This document shows, in pieces, positions 44,939 through 53,471 of a DNA stretch of 64,000 bases; the first letter of the stretch is position 1, and the number at the start of each line of letters is the position of its first letter. The DNA comes from Vibrio sp. Isolate34 (GTDB lineage Bacteria; Pseudomonadota; Gammaproteobacteria; Enterobacterales; Vibrionaceae): NCBI RefSeq assembly GCF_022397915.1, contig NZ_JAKEUO010000007.1:167150-231149 (forward strand), in the 5' to 3' direction. Below the pieces are notes generated by a model that saw only the letters and a program-made list of their open reading frames with translations, ran no database searches and was not told the DNA's origin. Both the position numbers and the translations under genes were made by a program.

Positions 44939-45004
44939 AAGAATTCCTGAAGGTTATATATTTCTTAACTGAGCGAATAATGAATTATGAAAGAAAATGA
45001 AAAT

Positions 45005-45018
45005 ATGATGTAAATCAA
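45005..45018 (-). promoter_or_regulatory. FNR-like site upstream of nirB
   Basis: On the minus strand TTGATTTACATCAT matches TTGATnnnnATCAA at nine of ten positions, 67 bases upstream of the nirB ATG. Anaerobic activation is predicted. Confidence 0.72.
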
Positions 45019-45031
45019 TTACGAAATCGAA

Positions 45032-45048
45032 CTACCCAAAAGGGGTAG
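45032..45048. promoter_or_regulatory. NarP/NarL-like inverted repeat upstream of nirB
   Basis: CTACCCAAAAGGGGTAG holds inverted heptamers resembling TACYYMT, but with a 1-base rather than the usual 2-base spacer. It lies just upstream of the FNR-like site relative to nirB, as expected for nitrate/nitrite control. The spacing is a caution. Confidence 0.45.
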
Positions 45049-45512
45049 AACAAAAGAGGTAGATCTGCTGATCTATCATACGAAGCAAACGAATAACCGT
45101 AGGTTTAATAAGGTTTATCGAGGTTTCATATACACTTTCGTGCATTAGATAAGATGTTGTAAAGTTTCACATTAGGTTAGCAGTAACGCAGTTAAATGAC
45201 AATCATTTTCATTTGTAGTCATAATAAGTGTAATAACTCATGAAAGCGTTACAGGATCATGAGCAACTATGTATAAATATGAAGAACTTAATGACGCAAA
45301 AGACAGTCGCCCTTTTCCATTCCCCACTAATTCCACTCACAAACGGCACAATTGGTTAACAGATGCTGTTGGTTGTTCAGCAAATGATAGGTTTACATAA
45401 GGAAAAGACCGGCAATGAAAGTGATCAGATAAGGCTTGTTCCTAGAGGTGCTACTGATTAATGAGCATACGTGGGAGTTTGGAGATAGCATGAGAGTTTA
45501 GAATTTCAGATA

Positions 45513-45543
45513 GCAAAAAGGCCAGCATTTCTGCTGGCCTTTT
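45513..45543 (-). terminator. Terminator after the first tRNA block
   Basis: Perfect 12-bp stem AAAAGGCCAGCA / TGCTGGCCTTTT ending in T residues on the minus strand, directly after tRNA-Cys at 45556. Confidence 0.92.
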
Positions 45544-45555
45544 AACTTTGAATAG

Positions 45556-45629
45556 TGGAGGCGCCTCCCGGAGTCGAACCGAGGTCCACGGATTTGCAAT
45601 CCGTTGCATAGCCACTCTGCCAAGGCGCC
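45556..45629 (-). tRNA. tRNA-Cys(GCA)
   Basis: 74 bases with encoded CCA. The acceptor stem GGCGCCU pairs with AGGCGCC, the anticodon loop reads GATTGCAAATC and the T-loop is GTTCGACTC. It is the last gene of the first tRNA block. Confidence 0.97.
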
Positions 45630-45692
45630 TCAATAGTGTTTTAAGAGAACAACTCTTTTGAGCATCACCAATAAAGGTAACAATCAAATAGA

Positions 45693-45779
45693 TGGTGCCC
45701 CGGGCCGGACTTGAACCGGCACAACGCGAACGTCGAGGGATTTTAAATCCCTTGTGTCTACCAATTCCACCACCAGGGC
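45693..45779 (-). tRNA. tRNA-Leu(UAA)
   Basis: 87 bases with encoded CCA and a long variable arm. The anticodon loop is GATTTAAAATC (UAA) and the T-loop GTTCAAGTC. It lies between Cys and Gly genes. Confidence 0.97.
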
Positions 45780-45859
45780 ACGCAATTCTTTATTGCGATG
45801 CCGATTACTGAAAAGTAAAACACCATCTTAATGTCGAAATTAATCAACATTACAAAATT

Positions 45860-45935
45860 TGGAGCGATACATCGGGTTCGAACCGATGACCTCAACCTTG
45901 GCAAGGTTGCGCTCTACCAACTGAGCTAGTATCGC
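45860..45935 (-). tRNA. tRNA-Gly(GCC)
   Basis: 76 bases with encoded CCA. The acceptor stem GCGAUAC pairs with the 3' strand. The anticodon stem-loop CAACCTTGCCAAGGTTG gives GCC. D- and T-loops are canonical. Confidence 0.97.
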
Positions 45936-45972
45936 ATTTTCATTCATCAGCTTTCTAAAATAAAAGAGAGAA

Positions 45973-46046
45973 TGGAGGCGCCTCCCGGAGTCGAACCGAG
46001 GTCCACGGATTTGCAATCCGCTGCATAGCCACTCTGCCAAGGCGCC
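45973..46046 (-). tRNA. tRNA-Cys(GCA)
   Basis: 74 bases, identical to the other Cys copies except for one anticodon-stem base (CUGCA versus UUGCA beside the anticodon arm in the 45556 copy). CCA is encoded. Confidence 0.97.
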
Positions 46047-46112
46047 TTTAATAGTGATTTAAGATAACAACTCTTTGTTCATCACTCTACTCAAAAGTAG
46101 AAGCAAGATAGA

Positions 46113-46199
46113 TGGTGCCCCGGGCCGGACTTGAACCGGCACAGCGCGAACGCCGAGGGATTTTAAATCCCTTGTGTCTACCAATTCCACCACCAGGGC
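46113..46199 (-). tRNA. tRNA-Leu(UAA)
   Basis: 87 bases with encoded CCA. It differs from the other two Leu copies at a few variable-arm positions (GCGCGAACGCCG against GCGCGAACGTCG type), keeping the pairing. It is the first gene of block 1. Confidence 0.97.
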
Positions 46200-46548
46200 A
46201 ACGCAATCTTGCGATGCTGATTACTGAAACGTAAAAACACCATCTCTCAGCGACCTAAGCCGTGAGAACGAGGTGTACTTTAACGGATGGATAAAATTCG
46301 TCAACAATAAATTTTATCTTTTAATTCAAGTGATTAATTATCACTCTCCAAAGAATAAATTTAGTGCAGCTTGTACGGTTCTTATACGTTGTTCTCTAGT
46401 TTTACAACGCTATTTACTAACTAGGATTAACTTAGGCGACAGCGACCTATTTCGATTTTTCTTCAACGAATCAAGTAAATGGTGTTTTCATGTGCTTTTC
46501 ACATTCAACGACTAGAGTTCTAAGTAACTCTTATTAAGAAGCAAACAT
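46200..46548. other. Spacer between tRNA block 1 and the lipase gene
   Basis: 349 bases with no supported gene. The part next to the Leu gene should contain the tRNA block promoter on the minus strand, and the part near 46520 the lipase promoter. I see no terminator or repeat of note. Confidence 0.55.
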
Positions 46549-47337
46549 GTGAAGCCATTAAAACGATACCAATATGAACGCTACGCCGTTCTATGTAACC
46601 TCGCCTACCCTAGAGTATTTAAGCAAACTAGCTATGGTTTTGACCCAAATGGACAACGCATCATAAAGAACCAGTTTGGCAAAACCATGATTCGAGTGCT
46701 GTGGAGCAGCGACAAAGATGAAGTGGTTGTGGTTATCAAAGGATCGCACAGCATCTCAGATTGGTTACTCACCTTTGCTCTATGGACAAGAAGCTGCAAA
46801 AGAATTGGGCTCAATTATCGTGTGCATGCTGGCTTCTATCATCTAATGTTTCAGGAAAGTCAGCCAAGTCGTAATGAAGATAGGCTTGGCTTAACCGTTA
46901 TTGAACGCTTGGAAGCTACGCTCACACCTCTAATAGAGCAAGGTAAGAGAGTGTCTATTACTGGTCACTCTTCCGGTGGCGCTATCGGTTGTGTCTTCGC
47001 TGATTACTTTGATCAAAAGTATCCAGGCTGCATTAAGCGAATCGTGACATTTGGGCAACCTGCGATCGGTGATTGGAGTTTTCGAAAACACTATCACTTG
47101 AGTAAGAAGACTTACCGCATCTGTTGTGATATCGACATCGTAACCTTCATGCCGCCCGTACCTTTACTGTATTGGCATGTAGGAAAGGTACTTTGGCTCT
47201 ACAACGGCAGAATCTATGAGAACACCCCAACGTTTATTCGCCTTGGACGTTCTATTTTTAGTTGGTTGATAAGACCTTTCTCTTACCACTTGATGAGCAA
47301 GTATATACGCAATAAGGATTTCTTTGATAAACATTGA
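46549..47337 (+). CDS. Class 3 lipase-like alpha/beta hydrolase
   Basis: A 262-residue cytoplasmic-looking hydrolase without signal peptide. The nucleophile elbow is VSITGHSSGGAIG (GHSSG), followed by IVTFGQPAIGDWSF, the class 3 lipase signature, and CCDIDIVTFMPP containing the probable catalytic Asp; the catalytic His would be later. An early segment VLWSSDKDEVVVVIKGSHS also fits the family. It starts at GTG 46549, since the overlapping ATG at 46547 meets a stop at once. It lies between two tRNA blocks, on the opposite strand, and shares a terminator with block 2. Substrate is unknown. Confidence 0.85.
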   Translation: MKPLKRYQYERYAVLCNLAYPRVFKQTSYGFDPNGQRIIKNQFGKTMIRVLWSSDKDEVVVVIKGSHSISDWLLTFALWTRSCKRIGLNYRVHAGFYHLMFQESQPSRNEDRLGLTVIERLEATLTPLIEQGKRVSITGHSSGGAIGCVFADYFDQKYPGCIKRIVTFGQPAIGDWSFRKHYHLSKKTYRICCDIDIVTFMPPVPLLYWHVGKVLWLYNGRIYENTPTFIRLGRSIFSWLIRPFSYHLMSKYIRNKDFFDKH

Positions 47338-47375
47338 AATGAGCAGGTAGGAAGTTTTTGGGGAAGTCAGAAACG

Positions 47376-47403
47376 AAAAAACCAGCCGCTAGGACTGGTT
47401 TCT
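47376..47403 (-). terminator. Terminator after the second tRNA block
   Basis: Stem AACCAG/CTGGTT with extension, and TTTTTT beyond it on the minus strand. It serves tRNA block 2 and may also stop the convergent lipase transcript. Confidence 0.75.
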
Positions 47404-47412
47404 TCTGAATGA

Positions 47413-47486
47413 TGGAGGCGCCTCCCGGAGTCGAACCGAGGTCCACGGATTTGCAATCCGCTGCATAGCCACTCTGCCAAGGCGCC
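47413..47486 (-). tRNA. tRNA-Cys(GCA)
   Basis: 74 bases with encoded CCA, anticodon GCA. It is last in block 2, the counterpart of the gene at 45556. Confidence 0.97.
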
Positions 47487-47551
47487 TTCAATAGTGTTTT
47501 AAGAGAACAACTCTTTTGAAAATCACCAACAAAAGGTAACAATCAAATAGA

Positions 47552-47638
47552 TGGTGCCCCGGGCCGGACTTGAACCGGCACAACGCGAACGTCGAGGGAT
47601 TTTAAATCCCTTGTGTCTACCAATTCCACCACCAGGGC
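47552..47638 (-). tRNA. tRNA-Leu(UAA)
   Basis: 87 bases with encoded CCA; identical variable arm to the 45693 copy. Anticodon UAA. Confidence 0.97.
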
Positions 47639-47718
47639 GCGCAATTCTTTATTGCGATGCCGATTACTGAAAAGTAAAACACCATCTTAATGTCGAAATA
47701 AATCAACATGACAAAATT

Positions 47719-47794
47719 TGGAGCGATACATCGGGTTCGAACCGATGACCTCAACCTTGGCAAGGTTGCGCTCTACCAACTGAGCTAGTATCGC
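47719..47794 (-). tRNA. tRNA-Gly(GCC)
   Basis: 76 bases with encoded CCA, the same sequence as the 45860 copy. Anticodon GCC. Confidence 0.97.
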
Positions 47795-47830
47795 ATTTTC
47801 ATTATTCAACTCTAGAAACTAGAGAGATAA

Positions 47831-47904
47831 TGGAGGCGCCTCCCGGAGTCGAACCGAGGTCCACGGATTTGCAATCCGCTGCATAGCCACTCTGCCAAGG
47901 CGCC
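47831..47904 (-). tRNA. tRNA-Cys(GCA)
   Basis: 74 bases with encoded CCA, anticodon GCA. It is the first gene of block 2, so a tRNA promoter should lie in 47905-48103. Confidence 0.97.
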
Positions 47905-48103
47905 TTTTTAATTCAACACTTTAGGGACTTAAGTAAGCCGCTCCGCTGTGTTCGGGTGCCTACTTTACGGATTGAGAGGAGATAGTCAAACAAAAAAGTG
48001 AATTTAAATTCCGTTTGCTGACATTTAAATCAAATTGCTGCATGTTCGATCTCTTCTATCAAAAAACACACAGCAAAATGAATTCAATTTAGGTGTATTG
48101 GTG

Positions 48104-49549
48104 TTACCACTTCTTCATGAAACGACCAACCAAGCTTGGGTGATATGCCCAACAATGGTCAAACATAGTCATGAGTTGAGGGTTACCGTATTTAGATAAG
48201 CTCACTGCATGAAAACGATTTTTGTGTTCTTTCAATTTTTCGACTTGAGCGATCATCTCGTCTGACTGCTTAGGCGCAATAAAATCAGAAAGCACAATCA
48301 AATCTGCGTTTTTGTACTTATCACCCGTCATTAAATCAATCGACTTCATCAACACAGGCTCTAAATCCGTACCGCCGTGGAATGAGTAACTTAAGAAATC
48401 ACTTGCCTCACGCAGGCCATCTTGTCGTGTTAGCTCATAGGTGATCTGCTCAGAAGAGAAAAGAATCACGTAGCAGTCTCGTTCTTCCGCGAGAGCGATT
48501 TGCATCAAGGCATAAGCCATTGCTTTGGCAGATTGCTCTGGGAAGCCGCTCATCGAGCCAGAAGCGTCCACACAAACAATGAACGGGCCTTTCTCAATAT
48601 CAACGTTCTTGCTATCCGGCTTCTGCGCCTTTACTTTGCGTAACGTACGAGATTTACCCTGCGAACGGTAACTGAGTAAGCGCTTGTCAGCCAAATGCTT
48701 GTAGAAGATTACTTCGAGTTCAGGATAAGCTAGGAACATGGTCTCGTTTGGAAGCATCTTGTTGAGGTCATCACTTTCGTGAATCCCGACAATGTCATCA
48801 ACCGCTTCATCGCTTTTCTCTTCGACCATCTGCAGTTCTTCTACAGGAGCTTTGTGTAGCGAAGGATCATCTTCCTCACCAGCCATGCGGCCAAGTTTTT
48901 CGGCGATCTCTTGTAGGCCTTTATGCTTATTTAAGAATTCAGCATGGCGCTTCATTACGGTTAAGTCAGTTTTACTTAACTTAGCCGATGCCATATCCCA
49001 CAAGCGCCCTACGCTGCCTTCATCACCAGACTCGGTCACTTTATCCATGTTTTTCATGGTTTCCATGCGCTGGTATAGATCGGCTAATACTTTCTCTTTG
49101 CTGGTTTCAAGTTCGGTAACTTGCGCTTGCTTGATCGCGTCGGACAGTGATTGATACCACTGGTCGCAGAAATAGTGTGGGAACATCGCATTATAAACGC
49201 CCTTGTTGTGTTCCATCAGGCGTCTGGCTTGAAGGTAAAACGCTGAGTGCCACTCCAATTTTTTGATGACACTGTCAATCTCATCAAAAAACTGAGGCTC
49301 ATCCCAATGAATAACTTCTTGATAAAGTGCTATTTCTTCTTGGAATCGGTCGGTCTCACACACCTTGGTAACGCGTTTTTTCACTTTACCGCGCCATTTT
49401 ACCAAGTGGTTTTTTACCGACGTTTTCACGCCCTTGTTCTCAGCCGCCATCATGACCTGAGAACGAGCGATGAGATCATTCATCGCTGTATCTATGATGC
49501 CTGAGTCAGCAACCATTAAAGCAAGGTTTAAGCCGTCTGCTCCTAACAT
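48104..49549 (-). CDS. viaA: VWA-domain protein ViaA, RavA partner
   Basis: Cytoplasmic 481-residue protein. The N-terminal helical region (about 1-290) ends near DDIVGIHESDDLNKMLPNE. The C-terminal von Willebrand A domain has the MIDAS motif VDASGSMSG, a conserved Thr in HGGTDLEP and Asp in VLSDF. ViaA binds and stimulates the RavA ATPase and has been linked in E. coli to respiratory complexes and aminoglycoside entry. It lies 12 bases downstream of ravA in the same operon. At 481 residues it matches E. coli ViaA (483). Confidence 0.93.
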   Translation of the reverse strand: MLGADGLNLALMVADSGIIDTAMNDLIARSQVMMAAENKGVKTSVKNHLVKWRGKVKKRVTKVCETDRFQEEIALYQEVIHWDEPQFFDEIDSVIKKLEWHSAFYLQARRLMEHNKGVYNAMFPHYFCDQWYQSLSDAIKQAQVTELETSKEKVLADLYQRMETMKNMDKVTESGDEGSVGRLWDMASAKLSKTDLTVMKRHAEFLNKHKGLQEIAEKLGRMAGEEDDPSLHKAPVEELQMVEEKSDEAVDDIVGIHESDDLNKMLPNETMFLAYPELEVIFYKHLADKRLLSYRSQGKSRTLRKVKAQKPDSKNVDIEKGPFIVCVDASGSMSGFPEQSAKAMAYALMQIALAEERDCYVILFSSEQITYELTRQDGLREASDFLSYSFHGGTDLEPVLMKSIDLMTGDKYKNADLIVLSDFIAPKQSDEMIAQVEKLKEHKNRFHAVSLSKYGNPQLMTMFDHCWAYHPSLVGRFMKKW

Positions 49550-49561
49550 ACTTGTCTCCCC

Positions 49562-51217
49562 TTACTCGAAGTACTGACTCATAAACTTAATGCGCTGTGC
49601 GATCTTGCTACTCTTCACCTTTGTGGTTTCCAAGTCTTGTGTAACCGCTTGTAAGCTTGATTCCATCGCTTTAGGGAGCTCTGGGTCAATGTAGTTATGT
49701 GGCAACGCATCATGGAACTCAGTACGCACTCGTTTCAACTTGAACTCGGCCTCTGTGAGTTGCTCTAACGCTCTCTCTGCGCCAGTTAGCCACTTGTTGT
49801 AAAGCTCTTGGTCCAAACCGTCAGTTGTCACGACACTGACTAATACCGAGCGATTCGCGATATCTTTGATAACCAACTGGTTCGAAGCATCAAGATCCAG
49901 CTTCAAACGACAGAGATTTTTGTTTTCGTTCACGTAACCGTAAATATCACCATGGCCTTCTTTAAGCACACGGTCAAAATCGTCTTTGGCTACGTATACC
50001 CAGCGACTATCGCCTTTCTCAGATTCAGAAACTGACATGTTGCTTTGCAGCAGAACCAATTTCACTAAGTTGTACGCGCTACCCACGCTGTACATCTTCG
50101 CGTTCTTGATATCATTCTGGTAAACGTCTTTGCGTAGCAAGCCACTGGTAGACTCCATCGATAAAGACACAGACAGCGTCGATTCAACGTCGTCCTGAAT
50201 TTCTTCAAGCTCTTCACGAGACATTTCGATTTGCGCTTTTGACTCTTGCTGATCGAACGCACGGTTCAATGCAAAGTCTTTAACCACACTACGAACCACA
50301 TCACGTGATTCTGGGCTGTGCCATAAACAATCTTGCAGAAGCATGATATCCAGCGGGTTCACACTGTCTCGACCGCTAAAGAAAGCACTCGCCTTCAATA
50401 GCTTAACGGCTTTCTTCCATCGTCTATCTGATACGTACAAGTCAGACTCTGATGCTGAACCTTGCTTCTTAACTGTTTCCTCAAGCATGGTTTTCAGTTC
50501 ATACAGCTTGTTAAACGAGTTATCAGTCAGCTCTAGCTTGTCGAGCTCTTTCTGCCATTGGTGATATTCAATGTCAGTGATCGCCAAACCTTTTGGAATC
50601 ACTGCTTCTTGAGACGTGCCAGTCGTCAACATCGATTTGAAGTTTTGTTTGTTTTGAATACGGTTTACAAACACGCGAACCAGCATACGGTCATAAAGGG
50701 CTTCTAGACCGCTGTCTTCGTCTGGGAGTTCATTAGATGCAGAAACCAACAAACGCATTGGCACACGTTCAATATCGCTGCCGTTTTTGAAGGTTTTTTC
50801 GTTCACTACAGTAAGCAGCGTGTTTAGGATTGCAGGGCCTGCTTTCCAGATCTCATCAAGGAACACAACTTGTGCGGTTGGTAGATAACCTTCGGTCAGT
50901 CTTACATAACGACCGTTGTCTTTTAATTCTTGGATACTTAGCGGGCCAAACACTTCCTCAGGCGTAGAGAAACGTGTCATCAGATATTCGAAATAGCTGC
51001 TGTTATCAAAAGCCTGGATTAGGCGCTTAGCGATAAGACTTTTTGCGATGCCCGGAGGGCCTAATAGGAATACACTTTCGCCGGCGAGAGCCGCCAGTAA
51101 ACAAAGCTTAATCGTGTCTTCTCTTTCATAGACACCATCGGATAGAGCATGCGCTAATTTATTGATTCTTTCAGAGAGTAGCGCTTTGTCAGCATGTGAG
51201 GAAATAGAAGGGTTCAT
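49562..51217 (-). CDS. ravA: MoxR-family AAA+ ATPase RavA
   Basis: Cytoplasmic hexameric ATPase of 551 residues. Walker A is [14 protein letters not shown], followed by [20 protein letters not shown]. Walker B is [11 protein letters not shown], sensor 1 is [27 protein letters not shown]. The C-terminal part is the RavA-specific LARA-like and helical region. It works with ViaA, encoded next. At 551 residues it is a little longer than E. coli RavA (498). The promoter should be in the AT-rich 51218-51504 spacer. Confidence 0.94.
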   Translation of the reverse strand: MNPSISSHADKALLSERINKLAHALSDGVYEREDTIKLCLLAALAGESVFLLGPPGIAKSLIAKRLIQAFDNSSYFEYLMTRFSTPEEVFGPLSIQELKDNGRYVRLTEGYLPTAQVVFLDEIWKAGPAILNTLLTVVNEKTFKNGSDIERVPMRLLVSASNELPDEDSGLEALYDRMLVRVFVNRIQNKQNFKSMLTTGTSQEAVIPKGLAITDIEYHQWQKELDKLELTDNSFNKLYELKTMLEETVKKQGSASESDLYVSDRRWKKAVKLLKASAFFSGRDSVNPLDIMLLQDCLWHSPESRDVVRSVVKDFALNRAFDQQESKAQIEMSREELEEIQDDVESTLSVSLSMESTSGLLRKDVYQNDIKNAKMYSVGSAYNLVKLVLLQSNMSVSESEKGDSRWVYVAKDDFDRVLKEGHGDIYGYVNENKNLCRLKLDLDASNQLVIKDIANRSVLVSVVTTDGLDQELYNKWLTGAERALEQLTEAEFKLKRVRTEFHDALPHNYIDPELPKAMESSLQAVTQDLETTKVKSSKIAQRIKFMSQYFE

Positions 51218-51504
51218 GCGTTACTCCGGAAATCTTTTAACTGTTGAGAGTGTAGATATGTTTTTATACATTTGTTAGCACTTTGTTACAAGTGTATTTT
51301 ATTATTGAGTTGCATTTATATCAGATGGTTAGGGTCGTAATTTTCATGTAATCATAGATTCCAAATATGAGAGTAACATCACGAACGGCGCAAAACGAAA
51401 TCGGTAACTAAACCCAATTTTTCTTTTATTTTCGACACCATAGACGTTATGGTGGTGCACGTCTTCAGTTATCGACAAATTGGCAAGGAATGTGGCCAGA
51501 CTGC

Positions 51505-52020
51505 ATGAGTAAAGTTATCCATCAATGGAAAAGTATTTCTCTTATAGAAGAGAACGTGACGCTCCCTACGAACGTCGTGGTAAAACATACAACAATCAAC
51601 CACCCTGGCGCGGCCGTTATTCTTCCTATCACTTCGTCTGGAAAGATTATCCTCATTAACCAATTTCGCCCTTCTCTCAAAAAGTGGCTTCTAGAGTTAC
51701 CTGCGGGCACCATGGAAATAGATGAGACACCCCTTGAATGCGCGCAGCGCGAATTGGAAGAAGAAACAGGTTACAGTGCAACTTCTTTTCAAAGCTTAGG
51801 GCAAGTTACGCCTTTAGCTGGCTTCTGCGATGAGATACAGCATCTATTCGTTGCAAAAGACCTTAGCCTCACTACCCGCTTTGAATGTGACGAGGATGAA
51901 GTCATAGAAGTGATCGAGCTGAGCTTGGAAGAACTGCACGACAAAATACGACACGATCAAATCACCGATACAAAAACTATCGCTTGTTTAAGTAAAGCCC
52001 AACTCTGCGGCTACCTATAA
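51505..52020 (+). CDS. NUDIX hydrolase (ADP-ribose pyrophosphatase-like)
   Basis: Cytoplasmic nucleotide-derivative pyrophosphatase of about 171 residues. The NUDIX box GTMEIDETPLECAQRELEEE plus TGY fits GX5EX7REUXEEXGU with all catalytic Glu residues. INQFRPSLKKWLLELPAG before it is typical of the ADP-ribose/NudF-like group. The start at 51505 is chosen because an earlier ATG at 51490 abuts its AAGGA without spacing; both are possible. It lies 17 bases upstream of the aldolase gene, so the pair may be co-transcribed. Confidence 0.85.
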   Translation: MSKVIHQWKSISLIEENVTLPTNVVVKHTTINHPGAAVILPITSSGKIILINQFRPSLKKWLLELPAGTMEIDETPLECAQRELEEETGYSATSFQSLGQVTPLAGFCDEIQHLFVAKDLSLTTRFECDEDEVIEVIELSLEELHDKIRHDQITDTKTIACLSKAQLCGYL

Positions 52021-52037
52021 CACTCTAGGAGAGAAAC

Positions 52038-53042
52038 ATGGACTTTCGTTCTGATACCGTAACTAAACCCTCACAAGCAATGCGCGATGTAATGGCAAAC
52101 GCAGAAGTCGGTGATGATGTATATGGTGATGACCCAACAGTAAACGAACTTGAGCAGTGGGCAGCCAACGAAACAGGCTTTGAAGCCGCTATGTTCACCT
52201 CTTCAGGCACGCAAGCCAACCTTCTTGGATTAATGGCACACTGTGAACGTGGTGATGAATATCTTTGTGGCCAACAAGCGCACAACTACAAATACGAAGC
52301 CGGCGGCGCTGCGGTACTGGGTTCGATTCAACCTCAACCAATCGAAAACAACCCAGACGGCACTCTTGATTTCAAAAAGCTTGCCGCTGCTATTAAACCG
52401 GACGACAGCCACTTCGCTCGTACTAAACTTCTAAGCCTAGAAAACACGATTAATGGCAAAGTACTGCCAATGTCTTACCTAGCGGAAGCTCGTGAGTTCG
52501 TAAACCAACATGGTTTGCAAATGCACTTAGACGGCGCACGCGTATACAATGCGGCAGTCGCGTTAGACGTTCACGTTAAAGAGATCGCAAAACACTTCGA
52601 TTCGATGACGATTTGTTTATCGAAAGGTTTGGGTGCTCCAGTTGGCTCTCTGCTACTTGGTAGTAAAGAGTACATCGCTAAAGCACGTCGACTACGTAAA
52701 ATAGTCGGTGGCGGTATGCGCCAAGCAGGCATCCTTGCTGCAGCAGGTAAAATGGCGCTGACTGAGAACGTTACTCAGCTTAAAGCTGACCACGAAAACG
52801 CAAAAAACCTAGCGATTGGCCTAAGCAAGCTGGAGGGGTTCTCGGTTAACCCTGATTTCATTCAAACGAACATCGTGTTCGCTAAGTTAGACGAGTCTGT
52901 TGATATCAACCGCATCGCACGAGAGTTAGGTGAAAAAGGCATTACTATGTCGCCAGGCAACCCAGTGCGCTTTGTTACTCACCGTGACATCAGCGCAGAA
53001 GACATTTCTCGATTCCTAACGGGCTTAGAAAAAGCGCTGTAA
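52038..53042 (+). CDS. ltaE: Low-specificity L-threonine aldolase
   Basis: Cytoplasmic PLP enzyme of 334 residues that cleaves L-threonine and L-allo-threonine to glycine and acetaldehyde. It opens DFRSDTVTKPS, with VGDDVYGDDPTVNELE, MFTSSGTQANL (cofactor phosphate), HLDGARVYNA (Asp under the pyridine) and the Schiff-base Lys196 in LSKGLGAPVGS. GAGAGAAAC is at the ribosome site. Length is normal (E. coli 333). A hairpin follows the stop. Confidence 0.95.
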   Translation: MDFRSDTVTKPSQAMRDVMANAEVGDDVYGDDPTVNELEQWAANETGFEAAMFTSSGTQANLLGLMAHCERGDEYLCGQQAHNYKYEAGGAAVLGSIQPQPIENNPDGTLDFKKLAAAIKPDDSHFARTKLLSLENTINGKVLPMSYLAEAREFVNQHGLQMHLDGARVYNAAVALDVHVKEIAKHFDSMTICLSKGLGAPVGSLLLGSKEYIAKARRLRKIVGGGMRQAGILAAAGKMALTENVTQLKADHENAKNLAIGLSKLEGFSVNPDFIQTNIVFAKLDESVDINRIARELGEKGITMSPGNPVRFVTHRDISAEDISRFLTGLEKAL

Positions 53043-53080
53043 CTCTCAATAAAGTTCCCATCTCTCGCTATTAATACTTG

Positions 53081-53101
53081 AGCTTCCCCTTAGGGGAAGC
53101 T
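53081..53101 (+). terminator. Palindromic hairpin after ltaE
   Basis: Perfect 9-bp arms AGCTTCCCC / GGGGAAGCT around TTA. There is no T tract after it; the truncated GGDEF reading frame begins at once, so the normal 3' part of the terminator may have been lost at a deletion or insertion junction. Confidence 0.6.
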
Positions 53102-53104
53102 TGT

Positions 53105-53389
53105 GCGAGAAGACCTGCAGATATAGTCACTCGATATGGCGGAGAAGAGTTTGCTTTCATCCTACCAAACACTGGCAAGCTAGGCTTAGAAAAAATCTGT
53201 CGAAATGTAATGTCTAAAGTACAAGAACTGAACCTACCACATCCTGATGGCGATAGATTAACAGTAAGCATCGGTGGTTCATCATTATGTGATAACGAGA
53301 ACTGTGAGAAAAGCTTGTTTAAAGCTGCAGACAATCACCTTTACTATGTAAAGCGCTCAACAAGAAATAATTACAGTATTCATCAGTAA
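53105..53389 (+). pseudogene. Truncated GGDEF (diguanylate cyclase) domain, 5' end lost
   Basis: About 95 residues match the C-terminal half of a GGDEF domain: ARRPADIVTRYGGEEFAFIL carries the signature as GGEEF, followed by the later conserved LTVSIGGSS and AADNHLYYVKRSTRN. The N-terminal half, sensor and start codon are missing; the frame opens only at hairpin sequence just after ltaE. It cannot make cyclic di-GMP. The upstream edge at about 53102 is the likely breakpoint of a deletion, and marks where backbone changes to accessory DNA. Confidence 0.85.
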
Positions 53390-53471
53390 TAAATGACTCT
53401 CAAGTGTATGTTTTGTTTAGGTAGTAAGCTAGTATACATAGTATAGAAAGGAACAATTAGAGTTTTATATA

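Larger units (their letters stand above)
44939..45512. other. Long spacer upstream of nirB, no gene seen
   Basis: The 574 bases between nirB and the tRNA terminator contain the nirB control sites (described separately) and then AT-rich sequence with no convincing ORF, RNA or repeat. Confidence 0.6.
45560..45935. repeat. tRNA block direct repeat, copy 1 (Cys-Leu-Gly unit)
   Basis: The tRNA-Cys, -Leu and -Gly genes and their spacers here are almost identical, base for base, to 47417-47794. The spacers match too (for example AAGAGAACAACTCTTTTGA and GATGCCGATTACTGAAAAG), which shows segmental duplication rather than shared tRNA function alone. Confidence 0.85.
47417..47794. repeat. tRNA block direct repeat, copy 2 (Cys-Leu-Gly unit)
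   Basis: Near-identical counterpart of 45560-45935, including spacers. Differences are a few substitutions and small insertions in spacers (for example CACCAACAAAAGG against CACCAATAAAGG). Confidence 0.85.

Noticed and set aside
45556..47904. Regularly repeated sequences that could look like a CRISPR array
   Set aside because: The repeated units fold as complete tRNAs with encoded CCA and proper anticodons; unit lengths (74-87) and spacers do not fit CRISPR. I saw no CRISPR array elsewhere in the window.
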